Shown here: positions 16,735 through 22,678 of the stretch, one piece after another | Numbering within the stretch: the first letter of the stretch is position 1 | Layout: each line of letters opens with the position of its first letter | NCBI RefSeq assembly: GCF_007830495.1 | Contig: NZ_VLKW01000005.1 | Coordinates: 124,001 to 188,000, forward strand | Direction of reading: 5' to 3' | From: Pseudoduganella flava | GTDB lineage: Bacteria; Pseudomonadota; Gammaproteobacteria; Burkholderiales; Burkholderiaceae_D | Length of the DNA stretch: 64,000 nt | Made by a program: the position numbers and the translations under genes | The notes under the pieces: model-generated | Told to the model about the DNA's origin: nothing | Databases searched by the model: none | What the model saw: only the letters and a program-made list of their open reading frames with translations

Positions 16735-17586
16735 ATGATCAATAAACCGCTCCCGCAACCGCTGAACATCGCCCCTGGCCAGACCGCGATTCTGACCGTC
16801 CCCACCGAGAACCTCACCCTGATCGGCCTCAAACTGATCCTGTCCGGCACCACGTTCGACAAAACGAAGATCGACAGCGTCAAGCTGAAGGTCGGCTCCC
16901 GCGTGCTGTGGGACTTGACGTATGCCCAGGTGCAGGCGATCAACGCTTACAAGAACTCGGCCGACAACGCCAAGTATCTGTTCCTGGACTTCGTCGAGCG
17001 CGACCAAGCCGTGTTTCCCGTGAAGGAAGTCGGCGGCCTGGACCTGTATGCCCTGCTGAAGACCGGTGTTGTTACGGTTGAGCTGAAGATCAACAGCGCG
17101 GCCGTCGCGCCGAAAATCGACGTGGTCGGCTACTACGAACAGGCGCAGGGCAACCCGATCGTCCTGAAGTACGTGCCGTTCACTGCCGCTTTCAACTCCT
17201 CCGGCAAATTCACGCTGCCGGTCCAGCTGAAAGGCGCAGTCCTGAAACGCCTGTACGTGTTCTACACCGGTACGGCCTGGACGGGCACGACCAACGGCAA
17301 CGTGTCGCGGATGGAGTGCAAGAAGAACTCCATGGTGTTCCACGACGAATACGACCTGGACAACCGCTTCACGCAGTCGCACTTCAAGAAGGTGCCGCAG
17401 GCCGGCCTGTACGTCTGCGACTTCATCGTGGACAACAACCACGACGCGCAGGTAACGAGCGCCCGCGTGATGAATGGCGGCGCCTACGTGTACGACGCGT
17501 TCGAGTTCAACGCATTCATCACGGACGCTGCCGGCGCGAGCCTGACCATCATCGCGGAAGTGCTGGACGCTGCCGAGAACCTGTAA
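16735..17586 (+). CDS. Major capsid protein, double-jelly-roll (PM2 P2-like)
   Basis: The protein has 283 aa, close to PM2 P2 (~269) and FLiP capsid protein (~300). It is predicted almost all-beta. Two halves repeat the same pattern. Residues ~38-125 read 'IDSVKLKVGSRVLWDLT ... YLFLDFVERDQ ... GLDLYALLK ... VTVELKI'. Residues ~188-280 read 'VSRMECKKNSMVFHDEYD ... LYVCDFIVDNN ... GAYVYDAFEFNAFIT ... LTIIAEVL'. This internal duplication is the hallmark of the DJR fold that forms pseudo-hexameric capsomers in tailless membrane-containing viruses. No HK97-fold or filamentous coat features are present. It is intact and preceded by three tiny membrane-protein genes. Confidence 0.87.
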   Translation: MINKPLPQPLNIAPGQTAILTVPTENLTLIGLKLILSGTTFDKTKIDSVKLKVGSRVLWDLTYAQVQAINAYKNSADNAKYLFLDFVERDQAVFPVKEVGGLDLYALLKTGVVTVELKINSAAVAPKIDVVGYYEQAQGNPIVLKYVPFTAAFNSSGKFTLPVQLKGAVLKRLYVFYTGTAWTGTTNGNVSRMECKKNSMVFHDEYDLDNRFTQSHFKKVPQAGLYVCDFIVDNNHDAQVTSARVMNGGAYVYDAFEFNAFITDAAGASLTIIAEVLDAAENL

Positions 17587-17598
17587 CAGGGGCATGAC

Positions 17599-17904
17599 AT
17601 GAGTTCCCCTGTTCCTGTGAACATGGACGCGTACAGCGGGGTATTCGGCACTGAGAACAACTACAGTGCCATCCCCGCCACGATGCTCAACGCCGGTGCT
17701 GCCGATGAAAACGACTTTGGCTACCTGCTGGCGAACGGCATCAAGAACGCGGCCGCGAACGCGATCTACTCGGCCATCGGTGGCGCCTACGCAAGCGGCC
17801 AGCTCCAGGCGCCTGTGCAGTACGCGACGCCGGCTTCCAGCGGCACAAAACTGCTGATCATTGGTGCGGTGCTGTTCTTCCTGCTGAATGGGAAGGGCTC
17901 CTAA
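17599..17904 (+). CDS. Phage structural/membrane protein, C-terminal anchor (101 aa)
   Basis: The gene has the good ribosome site 'caggggcatgac'. The N-terminal ~80 residues are soluble and small-residue rich (FGTENNYSAIPATMLNAGAADEND, GIKNAAANAIYSAIGGAYASG). The last ~20 form a hydrophobic helix (KLLIIGAVLFFLLNGKG). A tail-anchored topology just after the capsid gene suggests a capsid-membrane linking protein. No family is recognised. Confidence 0.65.
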   Translation: MSSPVPVNMDAYSGVFGTENNYSAIPATMLNAGAADENDFGYLLANGIKNAAANAIYSAIGGAYASGQLQAPVQYATPASSGTKLLIIGAVLFFLLNGKGS

Positions 17905-18174
17905 ATGGCGATTCCAAACATGAGCTTTACCGGCGGCGCTGGCGGCGCCGCCGGGCCCGTGGATGCGAATTCGCAGGTGGGTACGCCCATCAACGTCACG
18001 CTGCCGTGGAACCAGATCAAGAACTACCAGAACAAGCCGCAGGGCAGCACGCAGAGCGCAAACGCGTCCGCAAACCCGACGGCGGGCGCTACCGGCTTCG
18101 GCAGCGTCGGCGGTATCGATATGAAGTGGATCCTCATCGGGGCCGCAGCATGGCTGCTGTTGCGCAAGCGTTAG
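17905..18174 (+). CDS. Phage structural/membrane protein, C-terminal anchor (89 aa)
   Basis: It starts immediately after the preceding stop. Its design is the same as its neighbour: a Gly/Ala/Asn-rich flexible N-terminal region (residues 1-70) and a C-terminal hydrophobic helix ending in basic residues (KWILIGAAAWLLLRKR). It probably anchors in the virion membrane with a flexible tail reaching the shell. The 3' end overlaps the next gene by 25 bp. Confidence 0.62.
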   Translation: MAIPNMSFTGGAGGAAGPVDANSQVGTPINVTLPWNQIKNYQNKPQGSTQSANASANPTAGATGFGSVGGIDMKWILIGAAAWLLLRKR

Positions 18175-18524
18175 CGGACGAGGTGCGCGCGTTGCTGCGC
18201 ACCGCGGCGTCGCCCAAAACGGACCCGGACGGCCGGCACAGCGTAGACGCGCTGATTGACGCCGGCCAGTGCTGGAAGATCGTAGAGGAGGGCGTGATTA
18301 CGGGCGCCCTCGTCACCGAAGCATGCGGAGACGAGCTTTGGGTGTCCGTGGCGGTGGGGCGCGCGCAAACCGACCTCGTGGACCTGATGGCCGACCACCT
18401 GCGCGACCACGCCGACGGCCGCTTCCGCGCCATCGGCTTCCAGACCGCCCGGCGCGGCCTCGTAAAGAAAGCGGAAAAACATGGCTACCGAGTGGCGGCC
18501 TACATCGTGAGAAAAACACTGTGA
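18150..18524 (+). CDS. Small soluble phage protein (124 aa), acetyltransferase-like in outline
   Basis: The protein has 124 aa from the ATG at 18150, inside the end of the previous gene. The order of strands and helices (WKIVEEGVITGALVTEACGDELWVSVAVG, then a helix, then FRAIGFQTARRGLVKKAEKHGYRVAAYIVRK) is reminiscent of a minimal GNAT-like fold. The terminal 'A-E-K-x-G-Y/F' pattern supports this. No acetyl-CoA P-loop is clear, so catalytic activity is doubtful. It could be a structural or host-modifying protein. It overlaps the next gene by 4 bp. Confidence 0.55.
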   Translation: MAAVAQALADEVRALLRTAASPKTDPDGRHSVDALIDAGQCWKIVEEGVITGALVTEACGDELWVSVAVGRAQTDLVDLMADHLRDHADGRFRAIGFQTARRGLVKKAEKHGYRVAAYIVRKTL

Positions 18525-19165
18525 ACATCGACCTCTACAAACGCAAGGCGCGCTGCCACGGCCGGGTGTACAACCTCGGCGGCGGAGGCGGCAGCAGCCA
18601 GGCGAACACGTCCACGGCGACGACGACGACGACGAGCACCAACATGCTCGACCAGTCCATGATGGGCGGTGATAACGCCGTCGGCCTGAACGGCAACAGC
18701 AACATCGTGGACAAGTCGGTTGTGAACAACACCGCGTTCACCGACAACAGCAACCGCAGTACGAACTTCCTGGACTCGTCGAACCGCAGCACCTCGACGA
18801 CGAACAACACGACGTACACGAGCACGGACTTCGGTTCCGTAACAAAGGCGCTCGACGGCATGGGCAAGGTTTCCGACGCCGCGCTGACGCTGTCCGGGCA
18901 GATGGTCAAGGACGGCATCAAGGGCTTGGCCGAACAGTCGAAAGACAACCTTGCTGTGCTGAGCGCCGCGTTCGACTTCGCGAAGTCGTCCAGTGCGGCC
19001 GACGCGCAGAAATACACCGACGTCATCGGCTTCGCGAAAGACACGATTACGAAGGCCGGCGACGCCTTCGCGGAAGCGAAGGACGGCGGCACCAACAAGA
19101 CGCTGCAGATCGCTGCCGTTGCCAGCGTGGCGGCTATCGGTTTGGCTATCGCGCTGAAGGACTGA
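18521..19165 (+). CDS. Asn/Thr/Ser-rich phage protein with C-terminal membrane helix (214 aa)
   Basis: A GTG start at 18521 overlaps the preceding TGA. The N-terminus is RKARCHGRVYNL followed by a GGGGGSS linker. Residues ~25-105 are low-complexity N/T/S with short repeats (TTTTTSTN, NRSTNFLDSSNRSTSTTNN), typical of beta-helical or fibre-like shafts. A helical domain follows (about 110-195) and a terminal hydrophobic helix (TLQIAAVASVAAIGLAIALKD). It is a candidate minor virion protein linking the vertex to the membrane. The function is inferred from composition and position. Confidence 0.6.
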   Translation: MNIDLYKRKARCHGRVYNLGGGGGSSQANTSTATTTTTSTNMLDQSMMGGDNAVGLNGNSNIVDKSVVNNTAFTDNSNRSTNFLDSSNRSTSTTNNTTYTSTDFGSVTKALDGMGKVSDAALTLSGQMVKDGIKGLAEQSKDNLAVLSAAFDFAKSSSAADAQKYTDVIGFAKDTITKAGDAFAEAKDGGTNKTLQIAAVASVAAIGLAIALKD

Positions 19166-19166
19166 T

Positions 19167-19886
19167 ATGCAGAGCTACACATTCAACCTCACGCCGGGTA
19201 ACGGCCAAGCGACCACGCTGCAAACGGTGGGCAACCTGTTCGTCTACGAGTCCGCGACCACGACGGGCGACGTGCGCGTGAGCGTCAAGCCCGACTCCGG
19301 CGGCGAAATCATCCTGAAGCCGGGGCAGCGCTTCCGCCCGGCCAAGCCAGCTATGCAGTGGCAAGTGCGCATGGTGGGCACCGACCCACTCGCGGGGACC
19401 TTCATCATCGGCGAAGGTGATTTCGATGACGCCAACACGCTTAACCGGGTGACGCTGGACGCGTCCTTCGCGAACAACGTCACTGTGATGAACGACAGCG
19501 CGCACCGCGTGCCGGTGTCCCTCGATCCGAACCAGCTCCTTCAGAATTCCGCGCCGATCATGACTTACACGACTGCCAAAAACAAGCTCACCGTAGGGAC
19601 CGCATCTACCGACGTCGTTGAACTCTTGGCACCCACGGACAACCTCAATGGCGCTGTCGTTGAGCAGACGTATGCCGCCGGGACGAACTTCACAGCATAC
19701 ATGTGGGCGAAAGCCGTCAAGCCGACGACTACCAGCGATACAGCGGGCGACGTCATCAACTTCTTGGATTCGTCAGCTCGACCGATCGACAGAACGCGTA
19801 TCAAGGTAGCGGCGGGCAAGGGAATTTATGTCGTGGGCAGTGGCTCCTACTCAGGCATCGTCTCGGCATTGCTCACCGTGCTGTGA
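19167..19886 (+). CDS. Candidate vertex/spike (penton) protein (239 aa)
   Basis: The protein has 239 aa, starts one base after the previous stop, and is predicted predominantly beta. The first ~95 residues look like a compact jelly-roll (SYTFNLTPGNGQATTLQTVGNLFVYESATTTGDVRVSV ... FRPAKPAMQWQVRMV). A second beta-rich domain follows from ~115 (TTAKNKLTVGTASTDVVELLAPT ...). A two-domain beta protein next to capsid and lysis genes is what a penton/spike such as PM2 P1 looks like. There is no transmembrane helix. Identification rests on architecture and position only. Confidence 0.55.
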   Translation: MQSYTFNLTPGNGQATTLQTVGNLFVYESATTTGDVRVSVKPDSGGEIILKPGQRFRPAKPAMQWQVRMVGTDPLAGTFIIGEGDFDDANTLNRVTLDASFANNVTVMNDSAHRVPVSLDPNQLLQNSAPIMTYTTAKNKLTVGTASTDVVELLAPTDNLNGAVVEQTYAAGTNFTAYMWAKAVKPTTTSDTAGDVINFLDSSARPIDRTRIKVAAGKGIYVVGSGSYSGIVSALLTVL

Positions 19887-20446
19887 TGGACCGCACGACG
19901 CTGGCCGTCGCCGCCGCAGGCCTGCTGATGCTGTACGACGCGACGCGGCAGACAGCCGGCACGGCCGGCGACGACGAATCGAACATTTTTTTTGACGGGA
20001 TAGACGAATTGAGCGCTTTAACGAACGGCTGGCCGATCGGCTCCGGCCCCTACCAGAACATCATCCAGGACAGCGCCCTGGCCGCTGGTGTGCCCCCGCT
20101 GATTCTGGCGTGGCTGCTGTGGAAGGAATCGCGCTACAGCGCCGCGATCATCGACGGCACGCGCCGTTCCGCCGTGGGCGCCATGGGCATCGCGCAGTTC
20201 ATGCCGGCCACGGCCGCGCAAGAGCTGGGCAGCACTGCGGCCGCACTCGATCCGGCGCAGGCGATCCCTGGCGCCGCGCGATACCTCGCGAAGCTGTATC
20301 GCGGCACGGGCAGCTGGACCGGCGCGCTGGCCGCGTACAACTGGGGCATCGGCAACGTACAGCGCAAGGGCATCGATAGCGCCCCCGCTGAAACGGTCGA
20401 CTACTACACAACCATTCTGCGCAAGGCAGGGGGGATTTACGCATGA
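19886..20446 (+). CDS. Membrane-anchored lytic transglycosylase (SLT fold)
   Basis: The protein has 186 aa, with its ATG overlapping the previous stop (TGATG). An N-terminal hydrophobic helix (TLAVAAAGLLMLY) anchors it. The SLT domain shows the catalytic Glu81 in 'LLWKESRYS', then 'VGAMGIAQFMPATAA' and 'GALAAYNWGIGNV', the three classical motifs. It cleaves peptidoglycan between MurNAc and GlcNAc. In PM2 and PRD1, virion-associated transglycosylases help DNA delivery, and the same role or lysis is likely here. A run of eight T residues lies at 19986-19993 inside the gene. Confidence 0.88.
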   Translation: MDRTTLAVAAAGLLMLYDATRQTAGTAGDDESNIFFDGIDELSALTNGWPIGSGPYQNIIQDSALAAGVPPLILAWLLWKESRYSAAIIDGTRRSAVGAMGIAQFMPATAAQELGSTAAALDPAQAIPGAARYLAKLYRGTGSWTGALAAYNWGIGNVQRKGIDSAPAETVDYYTTILRKAGGIYA

Positions 20447-20793
20447 GCAGTAACAACAACGACGCACTGCTTGCAGTGCTGCTGCTGGGTGCAGCCTACA
20501 TGTACACGCGGCGCACCGCGATGGTTCAGCCGGTTGTCGGTCGGCCGCAGAACAACAACCTGTCGTCCCTGCCGGGGAACATCGGCACGGGGGTAGGGCA
20601 GGCGCTCGGCGGCGCGCTGGGCAACCTGATCGGCTCGTGGTTCAAGTCCGGCAGCACCGCGGCTCCGACCGGTTCCGGTGCGAACGGCGGGCCGTACGTC
20701 AGCGATATCGAAAGCGGATCGTCGTCCGACTGGTCGTTGCCGATCGGCGGCGACAACAGCACCGACGGCGACTGGTGGGACGTGATCGCATGA
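20443..20793 (+). CDS. Phage membrane protein with Gly/Ser-rich tail (116 aa)
   Basis: The gene overlaps the transglycosylase stop by 4 bp. An N-terminal hydrophobic helix (ALLAVLLLGAAYMYT) is followed by basic residues (RRTAM), then a Gly/Asn/Ser-rich soluble region with a second weakly hydrophobic stretch (TGVGQALGGALGNLIGSWF), ending in an acidic DWWDVIA tail. It is a probable virion membrane protein. No family is recognised. Confidence 0.6.
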   Translation: MSSNNNDALLAVLLLGAAYMYTRRTAMVQPVVGRPQNNNLSSLPGNIGTGVGQALGGALGNLIGSWFKSGSTAAPTGSGANGGPYVSDIESGSSSDWSLPIGGDNSTDGDWWDVIA

Positions 20794-21065
20794 CCATCGA
20801 TAACACGAAGCTCGTGCTGCTGGCGGCCGGCGCTGTGCTGGGCCTGATCATCGTAAAAAAAAACTTCGGAGTTGTGGATGCGGCTGCGGGAGCTGTGGGG
20901 GTGATCGGTGATGCGATGTCCGGTGTCGTGATCGGCATCGGTGAAGTGATCGGCATCCCGCGCACGGACGAAACCGAGTGCGAGAAGGCGATGCGCGAAG
21001 GGCGGACGTGGGACGCGTCGTTCGCGTGCCCGGCCGGAACGTGGCTCAAATACCTGATGAAGTGA
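20790..21065 (+). CDS. Phage membrane protein (91 aa) with internal A9 run
   Basis: The ATG at 20790 overlaps the preceding stop. There is one N-terminal hydrophobic helix (LVLLAAGAVLGLIIVKK) and a second Gly/Val-rich stretch (GAVGVIGDAMSGVVIGIGEVIGI). The C-terminal region has two cysteines (TECEKAM..., FACPAGTWLKYL). Nine consecutive A residues (20855-20863) place an in-frame A-AAA-AAC slippery heptamer at codons 23-25. Its role is unknown; the topology fits a virion membrane or lysis protein. Confidence 0.6.
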   Translation: MTIDNTKLVLLAAGAVLGLIIVKKNFGVVDAAAGAVGVIGDAMSGVVIGIGEVIGIPRTDETECEKAMREGRTWDASFACPAGTWLKYLMK

Positions 21066-21070
21066 AAACC

Positions 21071-21292
21071 ATGAACAACGACATTCTTTACCTGCTGGCC
21101 GGCGCGGCCGCAGTGCTCATGTTGAGCAAAAAGGCCTCCGGCACCGGCACCAGCAGCCAGCCATGGATTCCGCCGCAGGCGATCCCGGTTGCAGTGCCGA
21201 ACGGCTGGCAGTACTTCACCGACGGCACCGCGATCAGCCCGGACGGCACGTACTACTACAAAGGCGAGCCGGTTTGGTCGCCATCCATGTAA
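21071..21292 (+). CDS. Phage membrane miniprotein (73 aa)
   Basis: The start at 21071 (MNNDILYLLAG) is 5 bp after the previous stop. An N-terminal hydrophobic helix (ILYLLAGAAAVLMLS) is followed by a polar domain rich in aromatic residues and Gly/Pro (WIPPQAIPVAVPNGWQYFTDGTAISPDGTYYYKGEPVW). This resembles a small beta module exposed on one side of the membrane. No family is recognised. Confidence 0.6.
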   Translation: MNNDILYLLAGAAAVLMLSKKASGTGTSSQPWIPPQAIPVAVPNGWQYFTDGTAISPDGTYYYKGEPVWSPSM

Positions 21293-21312
21293 CCACGAAA
21301 GGAGTAACAACC

Positions 21313-21477
21313 ATGAACCGTTTCACCGAACCTTCGACCTGGGCGGGCATCGCCGCTGTGTTCCAGGTGTTGAAGTCCTTCCTGCCGGCGCACAACCACA
21401 TGTACGCGGACGCGCTGACGGCCGCCGCCGCCGCCCTGGCTGGCGCGCTGCCGGAACGCACGAAGGCCGCGCAGTAA
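21313..21477 (+). CDS. Holin-like small phage protein (54 aa)
   Basis: The start is preceded by 'cgaaaggagtaacaacc', a strong Shine-Dalgarno. The peptide carries a moderately hydrophobic helix (TWAGIAAVFQVLKSFL) and a second Ala-rich helix (ADALTAAAAALAGAL), ending in a charged ERTKAAQ tail. Two short helices with a charged tail just upstream of another small membrane gene fit a holin-type pair, but this is position-based inference. Confidence 0.55.
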   Translation: MNRFTEPSTWAGIAAVFQVLKSFLPAHNHMYADALTAAAAALAGALPERTKAAQ

Positions 21478-21611
21478 TGACGGCGCTCGAGGCGATCCAG
21501 CTGGTCACGAGTACCGGCGTGCTGGCGGGCGGCCTCGGGCTGCTGAAATGGGGGCTGGCGGTCGAACGCCGCTTGCTGACGATCGAAGTTAAGACAGGGG
21601 TCAAGCCATGA
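21477..21611 (+). CDS. 44-aa membrane miniprotein
   Basis: The ATG overlaps the stop of the holin-like gene (TAATG). One hydrophobic helix (TSTGVLAGGLGLLKWGLAV) is followed by a basic amphipathic tail (ERRLLTIEVKTGVKP). It may partner the holin-like protein, as spanin-like or antiholin-like peptides do. Its stop overlaps the next ATG. Confidence 0.55.
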   Translation: MTALEAIQLVTSTGVLAGGLGLLKWGLAVERRLLTIEVKTGVKP

Positions 21612-21673
21612 CGAAGAAAAAACGCCTGCCGCCGCGCGGCGCCAACGGCCGTTTCAAGCGCCGTAAGAAGTGA
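21608..21673 (+). CDS. 21-aa highly basic peptide
   Basis: An ATGA overlap couples it to the previous gene. The 21-residue product is about half Lys/Arg (a basic N-terminal block KKKR and a C-terminal RFKRRKK around a PPRGANG hinge). It ends 5 bp before the terminator. Compact arginine/lysine peptides condense DNA in some viruses (for example adenovirus mu), so a core protein is a reasonable guess. It is too short for ordinary gene callers. Confidence 0.55.
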   Translation: MTKKKRLPPRGANGRFKRRKK

Positions 21674-21678
21674 ACGAT

Positions 21679-21700
21679 GCCCGCCGCGTGCGGGCTTTTT
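21679..21700 (+). terminator. Intrinsic terminator of the phage late operon
   Basis: A perfect 6-bp stem gcccgc / gcgggc with a 5-nt loop (cgcgt) is followed directly by ttttt. It lies 5 bp after the last rightward phage gene and faces the leftward HTH gene beyond it. Confidence 0.9.
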
Positions 21701-21708
21701 GTTACGGC

Positions 21709-22068
21709 TCAAGCGGTATCGGCCAGCGGCGGATAGGATGGGTCGAGTGCATGGGCTTGCCGTGGCGGCGTGCTGGCCGTCACGGTCTTTTTGCGCACGT
21801 CGGCCAGCTCGACGACATCGGCCCCGACGATCCCCAGGTGCGGCGCCAGCGATCCGAAGCCCATCTGCTGGTGCCGTAATTCGGCTTCCAGGCGTTTGAG
21901 CCTGAGAATTTCGGGAACCCACCAAGGCACGCGCTGTCTACCGGAGAGCCAGTCCCGCACCGTGCGCTCGTCGCGGCGCAAGCGGCGCGCAAGGTCGCGG
22001 AGCGGGACGCCCATGGCGTAGTAAGCCAGTTCCGTGGGATTGCCGTATCTCAGGTTCGGGTAACGCAC
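21709..22068 (-). CDS. Phage HTH-type protein at right end
   Basis: The protein has about 119 aa from a GTG at 22068, chosen because 'gggaggcact' supplies a Shine-Dalgarno. An ATG at 22080 is the alternative. The N-terminus reads VRYPNLRYGNPTELAYYAMG and then a helix-turn-helix (VPLRDLARRLRRDERTVRDWLSGRQRVPWWVPEILRL). This is a family often seen in prophages of Burkholderiales. The C-terminal 55 residues are low-complexity. It points toward the late operon from the attR side, so it may be a second lysogeny or excision regulator. A terminator-like hairpin lies just upstream on its own strand. Confidence 0.65.
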   Translation of the reverse strand: MRYPNLRYGNPTELAYYAMGVPLRDLARRLRRDERTVRDWLSGRQRVPWWVPEILRLKRLEAELRHQQMGFGSLAPHLGIVGADVVELADVRKKTVTASTPPRQAHALDPSYPPLADTA

Positions 22069-22081
22069 AGTGCCTCCCATG

Positions 22082-22113
22082 AAAAAACAGCCAGAGATGA
22101 ATGGTCTCTGGCT
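22082..22113 (-). terminator. Intrinsic terminator on minus strand, upstream of the right-end HTH gene
   Basis: A perfect 9-bp stem (agccagaga / tctctggct) with a 7-nt loop is followed, reading leftward, by G and six T residues (22082-22087 are A on the plus strand). It would stop leftward transcription coming from attR before it reaches the HTH gene start at 22068-22080. Confidence 0.75.
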
Positions 22114-22197
22114 GAAGAAAAGCCGTCTGTGCGTGCCGGCATAGTGTGTTGCAAGGTATTGTGCATCGTCCGGGGCTACTTCAGAAAGTTGCGAATT

Positions 22198-22225
22198 GCT
22201 TCGCATAATCTATATTATGTCAAAT
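22198..22225 (+). other. attR: complete chromosomal dif site
   Basis: XerC arm gcttcgcataa, centre tctata, XerD arm ttatgtcaaat. Compared with E. coli dif this is a near match: the XerC arm differs mainly in its outer bases, the centre differs at one base (tctata for tgtata), and the XerD arm differs at one base (TTATGTTAAAT). It marks the replication terminus and the right boundary of the prophage. The XerC half is inferred to come from the element and the XerD half from the chromosome. The regenerated site still has both arms, so chromosome dimer resolution should remain possible. Confidence 0.87.
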
Positions 22226-22678
22226 GGGGTCTGTAGCGACGACCATTGCCGCACGTCGCTCCGTTTGAACTCCACCAGCCCGCCACCCAACACCGCTTCA
22301 GTAACCAATGCTCGCCCCTCGCTTCGCCAAGTCACCAGAGTCTGGCCACACGTTCCACCGGTAACGACGCCGCAGCGCTCGCGTGGCCTGGAATGCGGCG
22401 ACGTTCCGCAAGCCACGCGCATGCCCTATGCGCTTCGCCGCCGCATTCGCTTGGAGCGCTCCAGCTTGAATCAGCCAGCCTGGATGGCTATCGCCAAACC
22501 GCCACACACCGTATCACGTCACTGCAACGGGCGGCGACAAATGCATTAAGCTGTCCAGAACGTCTCGCCGGCGTGTCCGCCCGGCGCTGGCTCGTCGTCT
22601 CGCCCGGTCCCGCGTCCGGGGGCCCGATCGACGGCTTGACGACGGCTTGAAACCTCACGAGAAAGGCGGTGGCCGGAC
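22226..22678. other. No gene seen (453 bp right of dif)
   Basis: There is no open frame with convincing codon use, and no tRNA or repeat is visible. A ribosome site (gaaaggcgg) at the right edge belongs to the DUF4157-type gene. The stretch is plausibly a terminus intergenic region. Confidence 0.5.

Larger units (their letters stand above)
10898..22208 (+). mobile_element. Xer/dif-integrated tailless (DJR capsid) prophage, ~11.3 kb
   Basis: The boundaries are two dif-like sites (10887-10914 and 22198-22225). Contents in order: repressor (minus strand), operator array, early small genes, HUH replication initiator, zinc-ribbon protein, membrane protein, packaging ATPase, three membrane miniproteins, DJR major capsid protein, capsid/vertex candidates, lytic transglycosylase, membrane and lysis miniproteins, 21-aa basic peptide, terminator, and a leftward HTH gene. 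No integrase, portal, terminase, tail or filamentous coat/pIII genes are present. The gene set matches PM2 (corticovirus) or FLiP-type phages. Nearly all genes are intact and overlap tightly, so the element may be active. Whether the virion genome is dsDNA or ssDNA cannot be decided here. Confidence 0.85.

Noticed and set aside
10898-22208. Reading the element as a filamentous (Inoviridae) prophage because of dif integration and a Zot-like ATPase position
   Set aside because: There is no pIII, no small coat protein with the usual signal peptide, and no Zot C-terminal transmembrane/periplasmic domain. The 283-aa duplicated beta protein and the transglycosylase fit tailless membrane phages instead.
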